A stretch of 64,000 bases of DNA from Deltaproteobacteria bacterium Ga0077550 (GTDB lineage: Bacteria > Myxococcota_A > Polyangia > Nannocystales > Nannocystaceae), in contig LNFB01000238.1 in the NCBI GenBank assembly GCA_001464385.1, forward strand, positions 60,746 through 124,745. The letters are read 5' to 3'. Shown here in pieces: positions 9,487-18,691 of the stretch; the stretch's first letter is position 1; each line of letters begins with the position of its first letter. The translations under genes were made by a program, and so were the position numbers. The notes under the pieces were generated by a model that saw nothing but the letters and a program-made list of their open reading frames with translations, searched no databases and was not told the DNA's origin.

Positions 9487-11442
9487 TCAGAAGCAGCCCG
9501 GTCGCGGCTGCGGATCCGCGGCCGCGTCGGTCGGCAGGATCATCCGCAGATACGCATACTCCTGGTCGCAGAACACGGACGGCCCCTCGCCGTCGAGCTC
9601 GGCGCGCTCGCCGAACGGACGGTCCGCGTCCATGAGGCGGTTGTCCGCGTCGCCTGCGTTGTGGAACTCCGGCCCATACGGATCGGCGAGGCCGAGCGAA
9701 TGGCCGACCTCGTGGCTCACCGTGGAGCCGACCATGCTGCCCAGCGCCCACACGGCGCAGGCGATCTGCAGCGGGCGATCGTCGGCGCCCGCCGGGCACT
9801 CGTCGCTCGCGCCGAGCGTGGGGACGTCCTCCGCGAGGTCGGCGGCGGTGACGGGCGCGCCACCGGCGTCGGGGCGGAACGGATCGAACAGCGCGTCGAA
9901 CCGAGGATCGGGCGTGAGCGGCTCCGCGAGCGCGCCGGGGTGCTCCGAGTACCCGAACAACGACTCGATGAAGACGCCGCCGAAGCCGGGGTAGCCGTCC
10001 TGCTGGGTGACCGCGTTGACGCCCCCGATGCGGTCGTACAGCCGCTGGTTCTCGGTGTCCTTGCCGGGCGTGTTGTCGTAACCGAGCAGGCCGAGGTCGT
10101 TGGGATCCGGGCCACCGATGTCGACCTCGGCATACGCGGCGAAGTCGAGCGGTGCCTCGTCGCGGACGTCGACGCCGATCGTCGCGTAGTCGCGGCGCAG
10201 CACCTCGAGCACGCGGGCGCGGACGCGGGCGTCGACCGCCCGCAGGCCGAACGCGCGCAGGCTCTCGACGTACGCCGGGGTGAAGACCACGTGGACCACC
10301 TGGCGCACCGGCGCGAGGTGGAAGGCGAAGCTCGCCGGGTCGCCGACGACCTCGCTGTCGCCCCACGCGATGCGCGGAGTCACCGTGCCCTCGAAGCGAC
10401 CGGCGTCGTAGCGCACGTCGAGCAGCTGGCCGAGGGCGTCGTTCTCGCTGATGACGTAGCGGACGCGGTGGCCGTCGACGAACTCCGGGAGCAGCAGCTC
10501 GTCGACCTCGATCGGCACGCCCGACGAGTCCGACGTGAACGTGCCGACGAAGTCGAGCAGCGTGCTACCGTCGCCGCCGACGAAGCCGCCGCCGTCGATG
10601 GTGACGTACTGGCCGAGGCTGGCCTCGTCGGTGGACGCGCCGTAGACGATCGGCCGCTCGAGGTCGTAGGCGACGGTGATCGCCGGACTGTCGAGGACCT
10701 CGCCCGCGACGTGGCGGTTGCGCAGCACCACCGTGCCGTCGAAGCGGCCCGGCGCGATGCCGGCGATCTCGGGCGCGAACGCGAAGACGCCGCGCTCGCG
10801 GTCGAACGGGTCCGCGGGCACGATCGGGACCTCGGTCTCGGCGACCGGGACGCAGTCGGCCTCGCCCTCGGGCGTGAAGCAGCCCTCGAGCACCGCGAGG
10901 CTCTCGCCCTCGCCGCGCAGGAGCAGGCCGCTGCCGAAGACCGCGAGCGGCTCGTTGGGGAAGATGACGCCCGAGGTCGGCAGCGTGTCGGCGCGCGGGG
11001 CCAGGCTCGCCCGCAGGGCGAAGGCGACCGGGAGCGTCGTCGTGCGGTAGAGCTGCTCGTCGACCGCGCTGCGGACCTCGACGCGGAGCGTGCCTTCGAA
11101 CTCGGAGCCGTCGCCGCCGAGGCGCGCGAACGCGTCGCCGTCGAGCGCCAGCTCGAGGGTGCGGGCGTCCACATACGTGAGGGGGAGCGACAGATCGAGG
11201 GCACCCTCGAGCGTCCCGCCCTCGACGTCTCCGACGAGGTGCAGCGCGGAGCTGCCCCACGGCGCGTCGACGAAGCTCTCGCCGTCGACGATGAGGACGG
11301 TGCCGGGGAGCAGGAGGTCCGGCGCGGCGCCGCGGAGCCCGAGGCCCGTGAGGCCCGGATCCGGCGGTCGTCCACGGGCGGGCTCGGTGCACCCCGAGAG
11401 CGGTGCGATCGCGGCGGCGACGAGGAGGGCGCGCAGAAACAC
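9487..11442 (-). CDS. Lipoprotein with metzincin-type zinc protease motif
   Basis: This 651-residue protein starts at GTG (11442) with a signal and a clear lipobox L-S-G-C (Cys18). The first ~400 residues look like successive beta-sandwich (IPT/Ig-like) units. Near the C-terminus HEVGHSLGLAD (577-587) matches the metzincin HExxHxxGxxD zinc signature, and Met604 in RLMDA could be the Met-turn. I infer an outer-membrane-anchored zinc endopeptidase. No substrate can be named. It may be monocistronic; a 5' hairpin-like repeat (about 11446-11484) sits over the start region. Confidence 0.72.
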   Translation of the reverse strand: MFLRALLVAAAIAPLSGCTEPARGRPPDPGLTGLGLRGAAPDLLLPGTVLIVDGESFVDAPWGSSALHLVGDVEGGTLEGALDLSLPLTYVDARTLELALDGDAFARLGGDGSEFEGTLRVEVRSAVDEQLYRTTTLPVAFALRASLAPRADTLPTSGVIFPNEPLAVFGSGLLLRGEGESLAVLEGCFTPEGEADCVPVAETEVPIVPADPFDRERGVFAFAPEIAGIAPGRFDGTVVLRNRHVAGEVLDSPAITVAYDLERPIVYGASTDEASLGQYVTIDGGGFVGGDGSTLLDFVGTFTSDSSGVPIEVDELLLPEFVDGHRVRYVISENDALGQLLDVRYDAGRFEGTVTPRIAWGDSEVVGDPASFAFHLAPVRQVVHVVFTPAYVESLRAFGLRAVDARVRARVLEVLRRDYATIGVDVRDEAPLDFAAYAEVDIGGPDPNDLGLLGYDNTPGKDTENQRLYDRIGGVNAVTQQDGYPGFGGVFIESLFGYSEHPGALAEPLTPDPRFDALFDPFRPDAGGAPVTAADLAEDVPTLGASDECPAGADDRPLQIACAVWALGSMVGSTVSHEVGHSLGLADPYGPEFHNAGDADNRLMDADRPFGERAELDGEGPSVFCDQEYAYLRMILPTDAAADPQPRPGCF

Positions 11443-11524
11443 GAACGGGGCTCCACCGGCGATGATGCCAGCAAAGCCCCGGTCGTCGGGAGGGCCCGGC
11501 CCGGGTTCGTGCCCGCCGCGCGCG

Positions 11525-14500
11525 CTACTTGAACGTGTCGACGCGGAGCGAGCCCTTGGTCGTGTACGACGACCCCTGCGCGCGGGCCTCGGCCAGGCCG
11601 CTGGTCCGCAGGACCCACATGCGCTTGATCGCCACGACCTCGTCGTTCTGTCGGGCGTGGATCTCGACCAGGTTGTTGCCCGGGGTCAGCGGGATGTCGG
11701 CCGAGAACGCCAGCTTGCCCGACGCCGCGTCGGGGCTCGCCACGTAGAACACCTTCTCGACCTCGCCGAACAGATCGCGCGACGGGTTGTACACGGTGAC
11801 GAAGACGTCGCGGACCGCCTCGTCGTCGGTGATGTCGCCGCTCAGCTTCACCGACTCGGAGTCGGTCTGCGTCGGCGAGCTGTCGAGGGCGACCAACGGC
11901 GGCGAGACCCCGAAGACCACCGTGGTCTTGTCGGGCTTGGACGGGGCCGAAGCGCCGGTGTCGACGTCGCCAGCGCGGGCGAACGCGAAGCCGCCGTCGG
12001 CGAGCTCGAGCCGGAACCACCCGTCGGTCGCGCCGCTCGCCGCGAACTTCGACCCGGCCGCGGCGCGGGCGATGACCCGCGGGGTGCCGATCGGGCTGGC
12101 GTACAGATCGACCTCGCTGCGCGCGATGATCGCCCCGGACTTCTTCTCGAGCTTGGGCGAGGGGGCCCGGACGTCGAAGCGGAGGTTGTCGGTCAGCACC
12201 TCGGCCATCTTGTTGTCCGAGACGGTGACCTGCAGCAGATCCTCGGAGTCGGGCTCGCTCATGATCTCGACGTCGAGATCGACCGAGCGGATGTCGCCGG
12301 GGGCGAGCTTCTGCAGGCGCTCGCGCCCGGTGTGGAGGAAGACGGCCTCGCCCGCGAGGTTGCGCAGCGTGACCCAGGTGTCGAGCGCCGCGCTCTCGCC
12401 GGTGTTCTTCGCCCACACCCGCACGCGGACCCGCTCGCCGACCTGCGGCACGCCGTCGCCGTTGCCGTGCACGCCCTTGGCCGCCCCGTCCTCGTCGATG
12501 ATCTGGTAGGCGAACGCGAACTGCGGCCGTGCGAGGCCCTGCGCAGCGATGTCGATCGACGTCTTGGATCCCGCGACGAGCTTGGCGCCGTGCTGGTCGA
12601 ACAGGTGCACGTCGATGCGATCGGTGCGCGAGAGCTCCTGCTCGGAGACCGACAGCTTCATCGGGTAGCTCTTGCTGGCGCCCGGCTCGATCTTGCCGAA
12701 CATCAGCTCGCGCTCGTCGAAGTAGCGGTAGTCGCTGTCGGTGATCGCCCGGACCTGGTACGCTGGCGCGTCGCCGCGGTTGGTGACGGTGACGGTGACC
12801 GTGCCCCGCTCGCCGCCCTTGATCACGTTGCCGGCCTTGTCCGAGGCGATCTGCACCTCGAGCTTGGGCGTGCCGACCGCCTTCTCGGGGCCGCGGGTCC
12901 AGTCGACGCCGCGCTTGGCGAGGCTCGCCGCGATGCGGGCCTCCTCGATCGCGGCCTCGTCGCGGACGAAGCCGTCCAGGCCGGCGAGGATCTCGGTGCG
13001 GTCGCTCGACTTGGCTGCGAGCACGAGGTCGCGGGCCATGCGGATCTCGGCGTCCTCGAGCAGCAGCTCGGTGCGCGAGTCCTTGCCGCCCTTGGTCTTG
13101 TTGCGGCCGGCCACGGGCTTGTCCTTGGCGGTCTCGGGCGGGACGTCGTCCTCCTGGCCCTCCTCGCCGACCGAGCCGCGATCGAGGAAGTACAGCGGAC
13201 CGAAGGCCGTGCGCTCGTTCTGGGTCGCGTTCGACACGAGGTGCTGCGACAGGGATTCCTCGCGCAGCAGGTCGAAGCGATCGCGGCCGAAGTAGGCGAT
13301 GTGCTCGCTGCCGACCCACACCGGGATGGTCTCGATGTCGGGCGCGACGCCGACCGACTGGATGGAGACGTCGCCGGGCGTCAGGTACTGGGCGATCGTC
13401 AGCTTGAGCGCGAGCTCCTTGTCGCCGGCCTTGCGCTCGTGCAGCACTTGCACCGAGCCCTTGCCGAAGGTGCGCCGGCCGACGACCACCGCGCGGCCGA
13501 GGTTGCGAAGCGCGCCTGCGACGATCTCGGAGGCGCTGGCCGAGCCCTGGTCGACGAGGACCACGAGCGGCAGGTCGGGGAAGTCGTAGCGGTTGTCGGC
13601 GTTGCTCTCCTCGCGGGGCGACGACACGCCGACGGTCGACACGATCGTGCCGGTGGACAGGAACGCGTCGGCGACCTCGACCGCGGCGGTGAGCAGGCCG
13701 CCGGGGTTGTCGCGCAGGTCGAGGACCACGCCGCTGACGCCGGCCTGCTGGAACTCGTCGAGCTTGGCCCGCAGCTCGGCGCCCGTGGTCTCGGCGAAGT
13801 TGCGCGGGATGGCGACCAGGCCGACCTTGCGCTCCTTGCCCGACGCGTCGGTGTCGACGAGGACATCGCCGATGACGCTGTCGAGCTGGATGCGCGCGCG
13901 GGTGATCTTGAGCGGCTTGGGCTTGTCGAGGCCCTCGCGCATCACGTAGACGGTCACCGTCGTGCCCGGGGCGCCGCGCATGCGCTCGATGGCGTCGTTG
14001 ATGTTCATCGTGACCGTCGACTCGTTGTCGATCTGCACGACGCGATCGCCCGGCTGCATGTCGACCTTCGAGGCGGGGTTGCCCTCGATGACGCGGATGA
14101 CGGTGATCGACCCGTCGCGCATGCCGACCTCGATGCCGAGGCCGCCGAAGCTGCCCTTGGTGCTCGCCTTCATGTCGGCGAAGTCCGCGGGGCGCAGGAG
14201 GTTGGTGTGGGGATCGAGGGTCGCGAGGACGCCCGCGACGATGGCGTACTCGGCCGCCTGCTGCTCGTCGTCGGAGAGCGCGACGTTGCGCGTCACGAAG
14301 CGGAAGACCTCGCGGACGTGCGGCCCGACGGCCCAGAGCGCCTCGACCTCGCCGAGGTCGAACTCCTGCTCCGCGGTGCCGACCCGCACGCGCACGCGCG
14401 AGGTGCCGACCGGCTCGATCAGCACCTCGGCGATGTCGTTCTCGAGCGCCTGCAGGCCGGCGAGCGCCATCTTCTGCGGGTCGATGCGATCGGGCTCGAC

Positions 14501-14728
14501 GTAGTACTTGGAGATGTTCCACAGCGTCCAGTCGAGCACCCGCAGCTCGGCGGCGTCGGCCGTGGGGGAGAGGCGCGCGTGGGCCTTGGGGTTGTGGCGC
14601 TGCGACTGGGCGTGGGTGTCGCTCCACGTCGTCAGGCCGAGCGCCGTCAGCAGCGATCCCACGACCATGAGGGGGGCCGCGCGGGTGGCGAAGCGGCCGG
14701 GGGTGCGGGGCGCGGGCGCGGAGGTCAT
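11525..14728 (-). CDS. Large S41 (C-terminal processing) peptidase with PDZ and C-terminal beta domains
   Basis: An N-terminal hydrophobic anchor (about 17-32) is followed by a PDZ domain (about 190-270). The S41 catalytic domain has Ser398 in GSASASEI and Lys423 in FGKGSVQ, the Ser/Lys dyad 25 residues apart as in CtpA. At 1067 residues it is more than twice the usual CTP length: after about 560 come CARDB-like beta-sandwich regions, an SH3b-like segment (YASPIGTPRVIARAAAGSKF region) and a final Ig-like domain. It is likely a periplasmic, membrane-anchored protease. It is divergent from the RpoH-like sigma factor gene, which hints at envelope-stress control but does not prove it. Confidence 0.88.
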   Translation of the reverse strand: MTSAPAPRTPGRFATRAAPLMVVGSLLTALGLTTWSDTHAQSQRHNPKAHARLSPTADAAELRVLDWTLWNISKYYVEPDRIDPQKMALAGLQALENDIAEVLIEPVGTSRVRVRVGTAEQEFDLGEVEALWAVGPHVREVFRFVTRNVALSDDEQQAAEYAIVAGVLATLDPHTNLLRPADFADMKASTKGSFGGLGIEVGMRDGSITVIRVIEGNPASKVDMQPGDRVVQIDNESTVTMNINDAIERMRGAPGTTVTVYVMREGLDKPKPLKITRARIQLDSVIGDVLVDTDASGKERKVGLVAIPRNFAETTGAELRAKLDEFQQAGVSGVVLDLRDNPGGLLTAAVEVADAFLSTGTIVSTVGVSSPREESNADNRYDFPDLPLVVLVDQGSASASEIVAGALRNLGRAVVVGRRTFGKGSVQVLHERKAGDKELALKLTIAQYLTPGDVSIQSVGVAPDIETIPVWVGSEHIAYFGRDRFDLLREESLSQHLVSNATQNERTAFGPLYFLDRGSVGEEGQEDDVPPETAKDKPVAGRNKTKGGKDSRTELLLEDAEIRMARDLVLAAKSSDRTEILAGLDGFVRDEAAIEEARIAASLAKRGVDWTRGPEKAVGTPKLEVQIASDKAGNVIKGGERGTVTVTVTNRGDAPAYQVRAITDSDYRYFDERELMFGKIEPGASKSYPMKLSVSEQELSRTDRIDVHLFDQHGAKLVAGSKTSIDIAAQGLARPQFAFAYQIIDEDGAAKGVHGNGDGVPQVGERVRVRVWAKNTGESAALDTWVTLRNLAGEAVFLHTGRERLQKLAPGDIRSVDLDVEIMSEPDSEDLLQVTVSDNKMAEVLTDNLRFDVRAPSPKLEKKSGAIIARSEVDLYASPIGTPRVIARAAAGSKFAASGATDGWFRLELADGGFAFARAGDVDTGASAPSKPDKTTVVFGVSPPLVALDSSPTQTDSESVKLSGDITDDEAVRDVFVTVYNPSRDLFGEVEKVFYVASPDAASGKLAFSADIPLTPGNNLVEIHARQNDEVVAIKRMWVLRTSGLAEARAQGSSYTTKGSLRVDTFK

Positions 14729-14736
14729 CGTTTTCC

Positions 14737-14742
14737 ATGGTA
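14737..14742 (-). promoter_or_regulatory. TANNNT -10 element for the S41 protease gene
   Basis: TACCAT on the minus strand lies 8 nt before the ATG (14728-14726), giving a very short leader at most. Confidence 0.45.
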
Positions 14743-14912
14743 GCCGGCGCTCGGCACCCCGGCCACCTTCGTGGGGCGGTCGATGCGAACGGCGCCCGCG
14801 GTGTGTTGTTCCTGGGAACGCGTCGTCCCAGCGCAGGACACCGGTCCAGGCCGCCTGGACGTGAAACCTCGCGGGCGCGCTCGCCGTTCACCTCGGACAT
14901 GCAGGCTCGGCG

Positions 14913-14918
14913 TACACT
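14913..14918 (+). promoter_or_regulatory. TANNNT -10 element for the sigma factor gene
   Basis: TACACT lies 10 nt before the ATG at 14929. It supports that ATG over the upstream in-frame ATGs at 14737 and 14899, which would lie before or on top of the promoter. Confidence 0.45.
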
Positions 14919-14928
14919 CCCGCCGTCC

Positions 14929-16050
14929 ATGGCGCGCAAGTCCGGCGGTTCGAAGCAGTCCCCGAGTGCGCCCGTGCCGGTGGAGCTCGTGCCCGCCGAG
15001 CCCGACGCGGCGGCGGTCGCGGAGCTCGCGGAGCCCACCGAGGCCGAGGCCGACGCGGATCCGGACGACGAGGCCGAGGAGGGCGACGAGGCGCTGGCCG
15101 AGCTCGATCCGGTCACGGACGACGAGCTCGACGCGATCGCGGCCCAGCTCCGCGCCGCCCCGGCGCCGGCGGGCTCCACGGCGCTGGCCCGACGCGATCC
15201 GCTGGCGGCGTACATGGGCGAGGTCCGCCGGCACCCGCTGCTCACCCGCGACGAAGAGCACGAGCTCGCGGTGCGTTGGGTCGAGCAGGGCGATCGCGAG
15301 GCCGGCCGCACGCTGGTCACGTCGAACCTGCGCCTCGTGGTGAAGATCGCCCACGAGTACCGGCGCGCCTATCAGAACCTCCTCGACCTGGTGCAGGAGG
15401 GCAACGTCGGCCTCGTGCGCGCGGTGCAGAAGTTCGACCCGTACCGCGGCGTGAAGCTGTCGACGTACTCGGGCTGGTGGATCCGCGCGTACATCCTCAA
15501 GTACATCCTCAACAACTGGCGGCTGGTGAAGATCGGCACGACCCAGAACCAGCGCAAGTTGTTCTTCAACCTCCGCAAGCAGCGCGAGGCGCTGCTGGCC
15601 GCGGGCGTCGATCCGACCCCGGAGCGCATCGCAAAGGAGCTCGACGTCTCGCCGCGCGAGGTGATGGAGATGGAGCGGCGGATGGCGGCGCCCGATGTCT
15701 CGCTCGATGCGCCGCTCGGCACCGAAGATGGCAGCGACGGCCGCACGCGCCTCGACCTCATCGAGGACCACCACGCCGATCCCGAGAACCGGGTCGACGC
15801 GGCCGAGTTCAAGGACCTGCTGCAGGAGAAGCTGCGGAAGTTCGGGGTCGACCTCACCGGTCGCGAGCTCGAGATCTTCGACGAGCGGGTGATGGCCGAG
15901 GATCCGATCACGCTGCAGGACCTGGGCGATCGCTGGGGCGTGAGCCGCGAGCGGGCCCGGCAGATCGAGAAGCGGCTGCTGACGCGCCTGCGCGAGTACC
16001 TGCAGTCCGAGCTCGGCGACGCGGTGCAGATCGCCCTCGGGCACGACTGA
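14929..16050 (+). CDS. RNA polymerase sigma factor, RpoH-like (sigma70 family)
   Basis: A 373-residue sigma70-family factor. Region 1.2/2 covers about 88-185 (DPLAAYMGEVRRHPLLT; NLRLVVKIAHEYRRAYQNLLDL; STYSGWWIRAYI) and region 4 with its HTH is at the C-terminus (DLGDRWGVSRERARQIEKR). The stretch TTQNQRKLFFNLRK (204-217) is the RpoH-box-like hallmark of heat-shock-type sigma factors. An unusual 75-residue acidic Pro/Ala/Glu tail precedes region 1.2. rsmI starts 1 nt after its stop, so they share a transcript. Myxobacteria have several RpoH-like paralogues, so I do not assign the name rpoH. Confidence 0.92.
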   Translation: MARKSGGSKQSPSAPVPVELVPAEPDAAAVAELAEPTEAEADADPDDEAEEGDEALAELDPVTDDELDAIAAQLRAAPAPAGSTALARRDPLAAYMGEVRRHPLLTRDEEHELAVRWVEQGDREAGRTLVTSNLRLVVKIAHEYRRAYQNLLDLVQEGNVGLVRAVQKFDPYRGVKLSTYSGWWIRAYILKYILNNWRLVKIGTTQNQRKLFFNLRKQREALLAAGVDPTPERIAKELDVSPREVMEMERRMAAPDVSLDAPLGTEDGSDGRTRLDLIEDHHADPENRVDAAEFKDLLQEKLRKFGVDLTGRELEIFDERVMAEDPITLQDLGDRWGVSRERARQIEKRLLTRLREYLQSELGDAVQIALGHD

Positions 16051-16051
16051 C

Positions 16052-16900
16052 ATGGCCGGCGTGCTGGTCATCGTCGGGACCCCGCTGGGCAACCGCGAGG
16101 ATCTGTCGCCGCGGGCGAGGGCGGCGATCCTGTCGGCCGATCTGTTGCTGTGCGAGGACACGCGCTCGCCGATCCGGCTGTTCGGCGACGCGACCGGGCT
16201 GCCGCCGCGCCGCTCGTGCTTCGTCGGCAACGAGCACGTCCGCGTCGACGAGCTGCTCGCCGCGCTCGCCGAGGGCAAGCGCGTGGCCTACGTCAGCGAC
16301 GCGGGCATGCCGTGCTGGAGCGACCCGGGCGAGCGGCTGGTCCACGCGGCGCTGGAGGCCGGGTACGCGGTCGACGTGGTGCCCGGGCCGACGGCGGTCG
16401 CGACGGCGGTGGCGCTGAGCGGCTTGCCGAGCAGCGAGGTGCGATTCGTCGGATTCCCGCCGCGCGGGGGCAAGCCGCGGCACGAGCTGCTCGCGTCGCT
16501 GCGCCACGAGTCGGCGACGGTGGTGTGCTACGAGGCGGGCAATCGCACGCGCGAGCTCGTCGTCGATCTCGCGGGGGCGCTCGAGGATGCGGGCACGCGG
16601 CGCATCGCGATCGCCCGCGAGATGACGAAGCTCCATCAAGAGGTGCTGCGCGGCACGGTCGCCGAGCTGGCCGCGGATCTGCCGACGTCGCTGCTCGGCG
16701 AGGTGACGATCGTGCTCGGACCGAGCGCGACGCGGGGTCAGGACGTCGAGCGTGCGGCCGCGCGGGCGGTGCTCGAGGTGATGCTCGACGCGAGCCTCAA
16801 GCCGCGAGAGCGCGCGCGTCGACTCGGCGTGCTGACGGGCGAGCCGGCGCGGGAGATCTACGCGCGGCTCGGGGCTGCGGCCGACGACGGCGAGGACTAG
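16052..16900 (+). CDS. rsmI: 16S rRNA (cytidine1402-2'-O)-methyltransferase
   Basis: SAM-dependent tetrapyrrole-methylase-fold enzyme that 2'-O-methylates C1402 in the ribosomal P site. Family motifs are GTPLGNREDLS (9-19), CEDTR (34-38), SDAGMPCWSDPG (82-93; most relatives have SDAGTP) and PGPTAVATAVALSGL (111-125). Length, 282 residues, is typical. It begins 1 nt after the sigma factor stop, so it is probably translated from the same mRNA. Confidence 0.94.
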   Translation: MAGVLVIVGTPLGNREDLSPRARAAILSADLLLCEDTRSPIRLFGDATGLPPRRSCFVGNEHVRVDELLAALAEGKRVAYVSDAGMPCWSDPGERLVHAALEAGYAVDVVPGPTAVATAVALSGLPSSEVRFVGFPPRGGKPRHELLASLRHESATVVCYEAGNRTRELVVDLAGALEDAGTRRIAIAREMTKLHQEVLRGTVAELAADLPTSLLGEVTIVLGPSATRGQDVERAAARAVLEVMLDASLKPRERARRLGVLTGEPAREIYARLGAAADDGED

Positions 16901-16933
16901 GCCTCGAGCTGGGGCCAGCCGTGGAGCCAGACC

Positions 16934-16964
16934 CCGAGTTCGGGCATTTGCGCGCCGAATTCGG
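16934..16964 (+). promoter_or_regulatory. Pair of near-identical 10-bp palindromes, possible operator
   Basis: CCGAGTTCGG (16934-16943) and CCGAATTCGG (16955-16964) start 21 bp apart, about two helical turns, and end just upstream of the candidate promoter at 16967-16995. This is what a dimeric regulator's tandem site would look like. Confidence 0.35.
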
Positions 16965-16989
16965 CCTTCCACAGGGGGGCGTGCGTCGA

Positions 16990-16995
16990 TATCCT
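16990..16995 (+). promoter_or_regulatory. Candidate -10 for the patatin-like lipoprotein gene
   Basis: TATCCT lies 28 nt before the ATG at 17024, leaving room for the AGGAG ribosome-binding site at 17011-17015. A poor -35 (TTCCAC, 16967-16972) is 17 nt upstream. Confidence 0.4.
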
Positions 16996-17023
16996 ACCTC
17001 GAGCTACCCGAGGAGATTGCCCG

Positions 17024-18682
17024 ATGCGCCGCCTGATCCTGCTGACTTCGCTGTGCTCGCTCGCCTGTGGAACCGAGGGCTCGGACGACGCCGACGCCGA
17101 CTGCCAGGGCGCGAAGTGTGACGACCTCGACGACGGCCAGGACGGTGAGGCCCGCATGTGCGTGGGCGTCCGCGGCAACGGTCAGCTGATCTTCGCCCAC
17201 TTCGCGTCGCTCGCCCGCATCGTCGAGCACTACGGTCCGGTGTGGGGCGCGGCCGGTGGCAGCTCGGGCAGCATCACGATGTTCGTGCTCGAGAGCATGC
17301 AGATGAACCCGTCGCTCGCGACGTGCGGCGCGGCCGAGTGCACGCGGCAGGAGCAGGGCGTGCGGCTCGGGCTCTTGCTCAAGTCGATGACGGGCTACGC
17401 CGCGGTGCTCGGCGAGACGCCCGAGGCCGCCGCGATCGGACAGCTCGCGCCGCTGGCGAAGCGCTTCGCGGAGTCGGGGGTCGCGGCGCTGGCGGACACC
17501 GATCCCGCGGCGGCCCAGGCCGCGCTGCTCGATCTGCTGCAGTCCGAGGACCTCGCCGATCTGGTGAACCCCGAGCTGGTCGAGACGATCACGAGCTCGC
17601 CGGATCCCGCGTTCCACGTCCGCGACATCGCGACGGCGCTGGCGAGCCTGGGCTCGTTCGACGTCGGCTGCACGCCGGAGCAGGCGGCGGCGGGCTGCAA
17701 CCCCAAGGCGATCTTCATCCGTCCGGGGCTGCTCGACTTCCCGTCGTTGATCGAGAAGATCGGGCGCATCGGGGACTTCTACGCCGGGCTCGGGCCGCAG
17801 GACGCGACGCGCTGGCAGGCGTGGCTCGACGGGTGCGCGCCGGTGGCGATGGGCGCCGCGTGGCCGCAGATCGCCGCGGCGCCCCTGGGCGACTCGACGT
17901 GCGGGGCCGAGTACACCGCGATGCTCGAGGACTACCGCGCGGCGGTCGTCGCCGGCGGCGCGCGTGCGGCCCGGCTGGACCAGCCGATCGGTGGCCAGCT
18001 CGCCGCGCTGGTGTCGACGTCGGTGCTGACGGGCGCCGCGGTCGATGCGTTCGCACAGGCGCGGGCCGACTACGGCGCGGCCGAGCCGTACACGATGGAC
18101 GTCGCGTTCACGGACGTGCAGTTCGGGTACTGGGGCGCGGCGTATGACCTCGAGCGGGTCGCTGGGAATCCGCTCGGCTTCGACGACGCGAAGACGGGGA
18201 AATTCCTGTCGCTGGGCACGGCGACGTGGGGCGAGGCGCTGTCGTTCTCGCCGGCGGAGCCGGGGCTGGCGCGCGCGTTGGAGATCGACGCGACGCACGT
18301 GTCGGCGGGCGGTTGGTCGGATCTGCATCCGACGCTCGTGCTGGGGAATCTCGGCTGCGAGGAGATCGTGTACGTGACGCGGCGCGGCGACGAGTCGTCG
18401 TTCGCGACGGGCGTGGCGGAGCAGCTCGGCATGGACGCGGCAGGGAAGAGCGCGCTGTATGATCTCGATGCGGACAGCGCGTTCACGCGGTCGTTGGAGC
18501 AGGCGGACGCGGTGTGGTGCACGGATTGGAACGCCCAGAGCGCGACGGATCTGGCGGGCGTGTTCGTGGACGGGTACGGGGCGCCGATGCAGTCGGAGGA
18601 TCCGTTCTTCGCGGAGGGGCAGGGGGCGTACGCGGGGGTGCAGGCGGAGCTCGGGCTGCGCGGGTGTTCCCCGGGGGCGTGA
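17024..18682 (+). CDS. Patatin-like lipoprotein (putative acyl hydrolase)
   Basis: The start is supported by AGGAG 8 nt upstream. The signal ends in S-L-A-C (Cys15, a tolerable lipobox), then an Asp-rich linker. MCVGVRGNGQLIFAHFASL (45-63) with GGSSG (78-82, nucleophile Ser80) matches the patatin oxyanion loop and GxSxG elbow. A C-terminal VDGYGAPM may supply the Asp of the Ser-Asp dyad, but it is not the usual DGG/DGA, so activity is uncertain. At 552 residues it is larger than typical patatins. I infer a membrane-anchored phospholipase or esterase acting outside the inner membrane. Confidence 0.68.
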   Translation: MRRLILLTSLCSLACGTEGSDDADADCQGAKCDDLDDGQDGEARMCVGVRGNGQLIFAHFASLARIVEHYGPVWGAAGGSSGSITMFVLESMQMNPSLATCGAAECTRQEQGVRLGLLLKSMTGYAAVLGETPEAAAIGQLAPLAKRFAESGVAALADTDPAAAQAALLDLLQSEDLADLVNPELVETITSSPDPAFHVRDIATALASLGSFDVGCTPEQAAAGCNPKAIFIRPGLLDFPSLIEKIGRIGDFYAGLGPQDATRWQAWLDGCAPVAMGAAWPQIAAAPLGDSTCGAEYTAMLEDYRAAVVAGGARAARLDQPIGGQLAALVSTSVLTGAAVDAFAQARADYGAAEPYTMDVAFTDVQFGYWGAAYDLERVAGNPLGFDDAKTGKFLSLGTATWGEALSFSPAEPGLARALEIDATHVSAGGWSDLHPTLVLGNLGCEEIVYVTRRGDESSFATGVAEQLGMDAAGKSALYDLDADSAFTRSLEQADAVWCTDWNAQSATDLAGVFVDGYGAPMQSEDPFFAEGQGAYAGVQAELGLRGCSPGA

Positions 18683-18691
18683 GCGGGGGCC

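Noticed and set aside
10380..15320. A 1646-codon open frame antisense to part of the metalloprotease gene and in an alternative frame over the S41 gene
   Set aside because: Arg/Ala/Pro-rich translation without domains; such long stop-free shadows are expected at this GC content and it conflicts with two well-supported genes.
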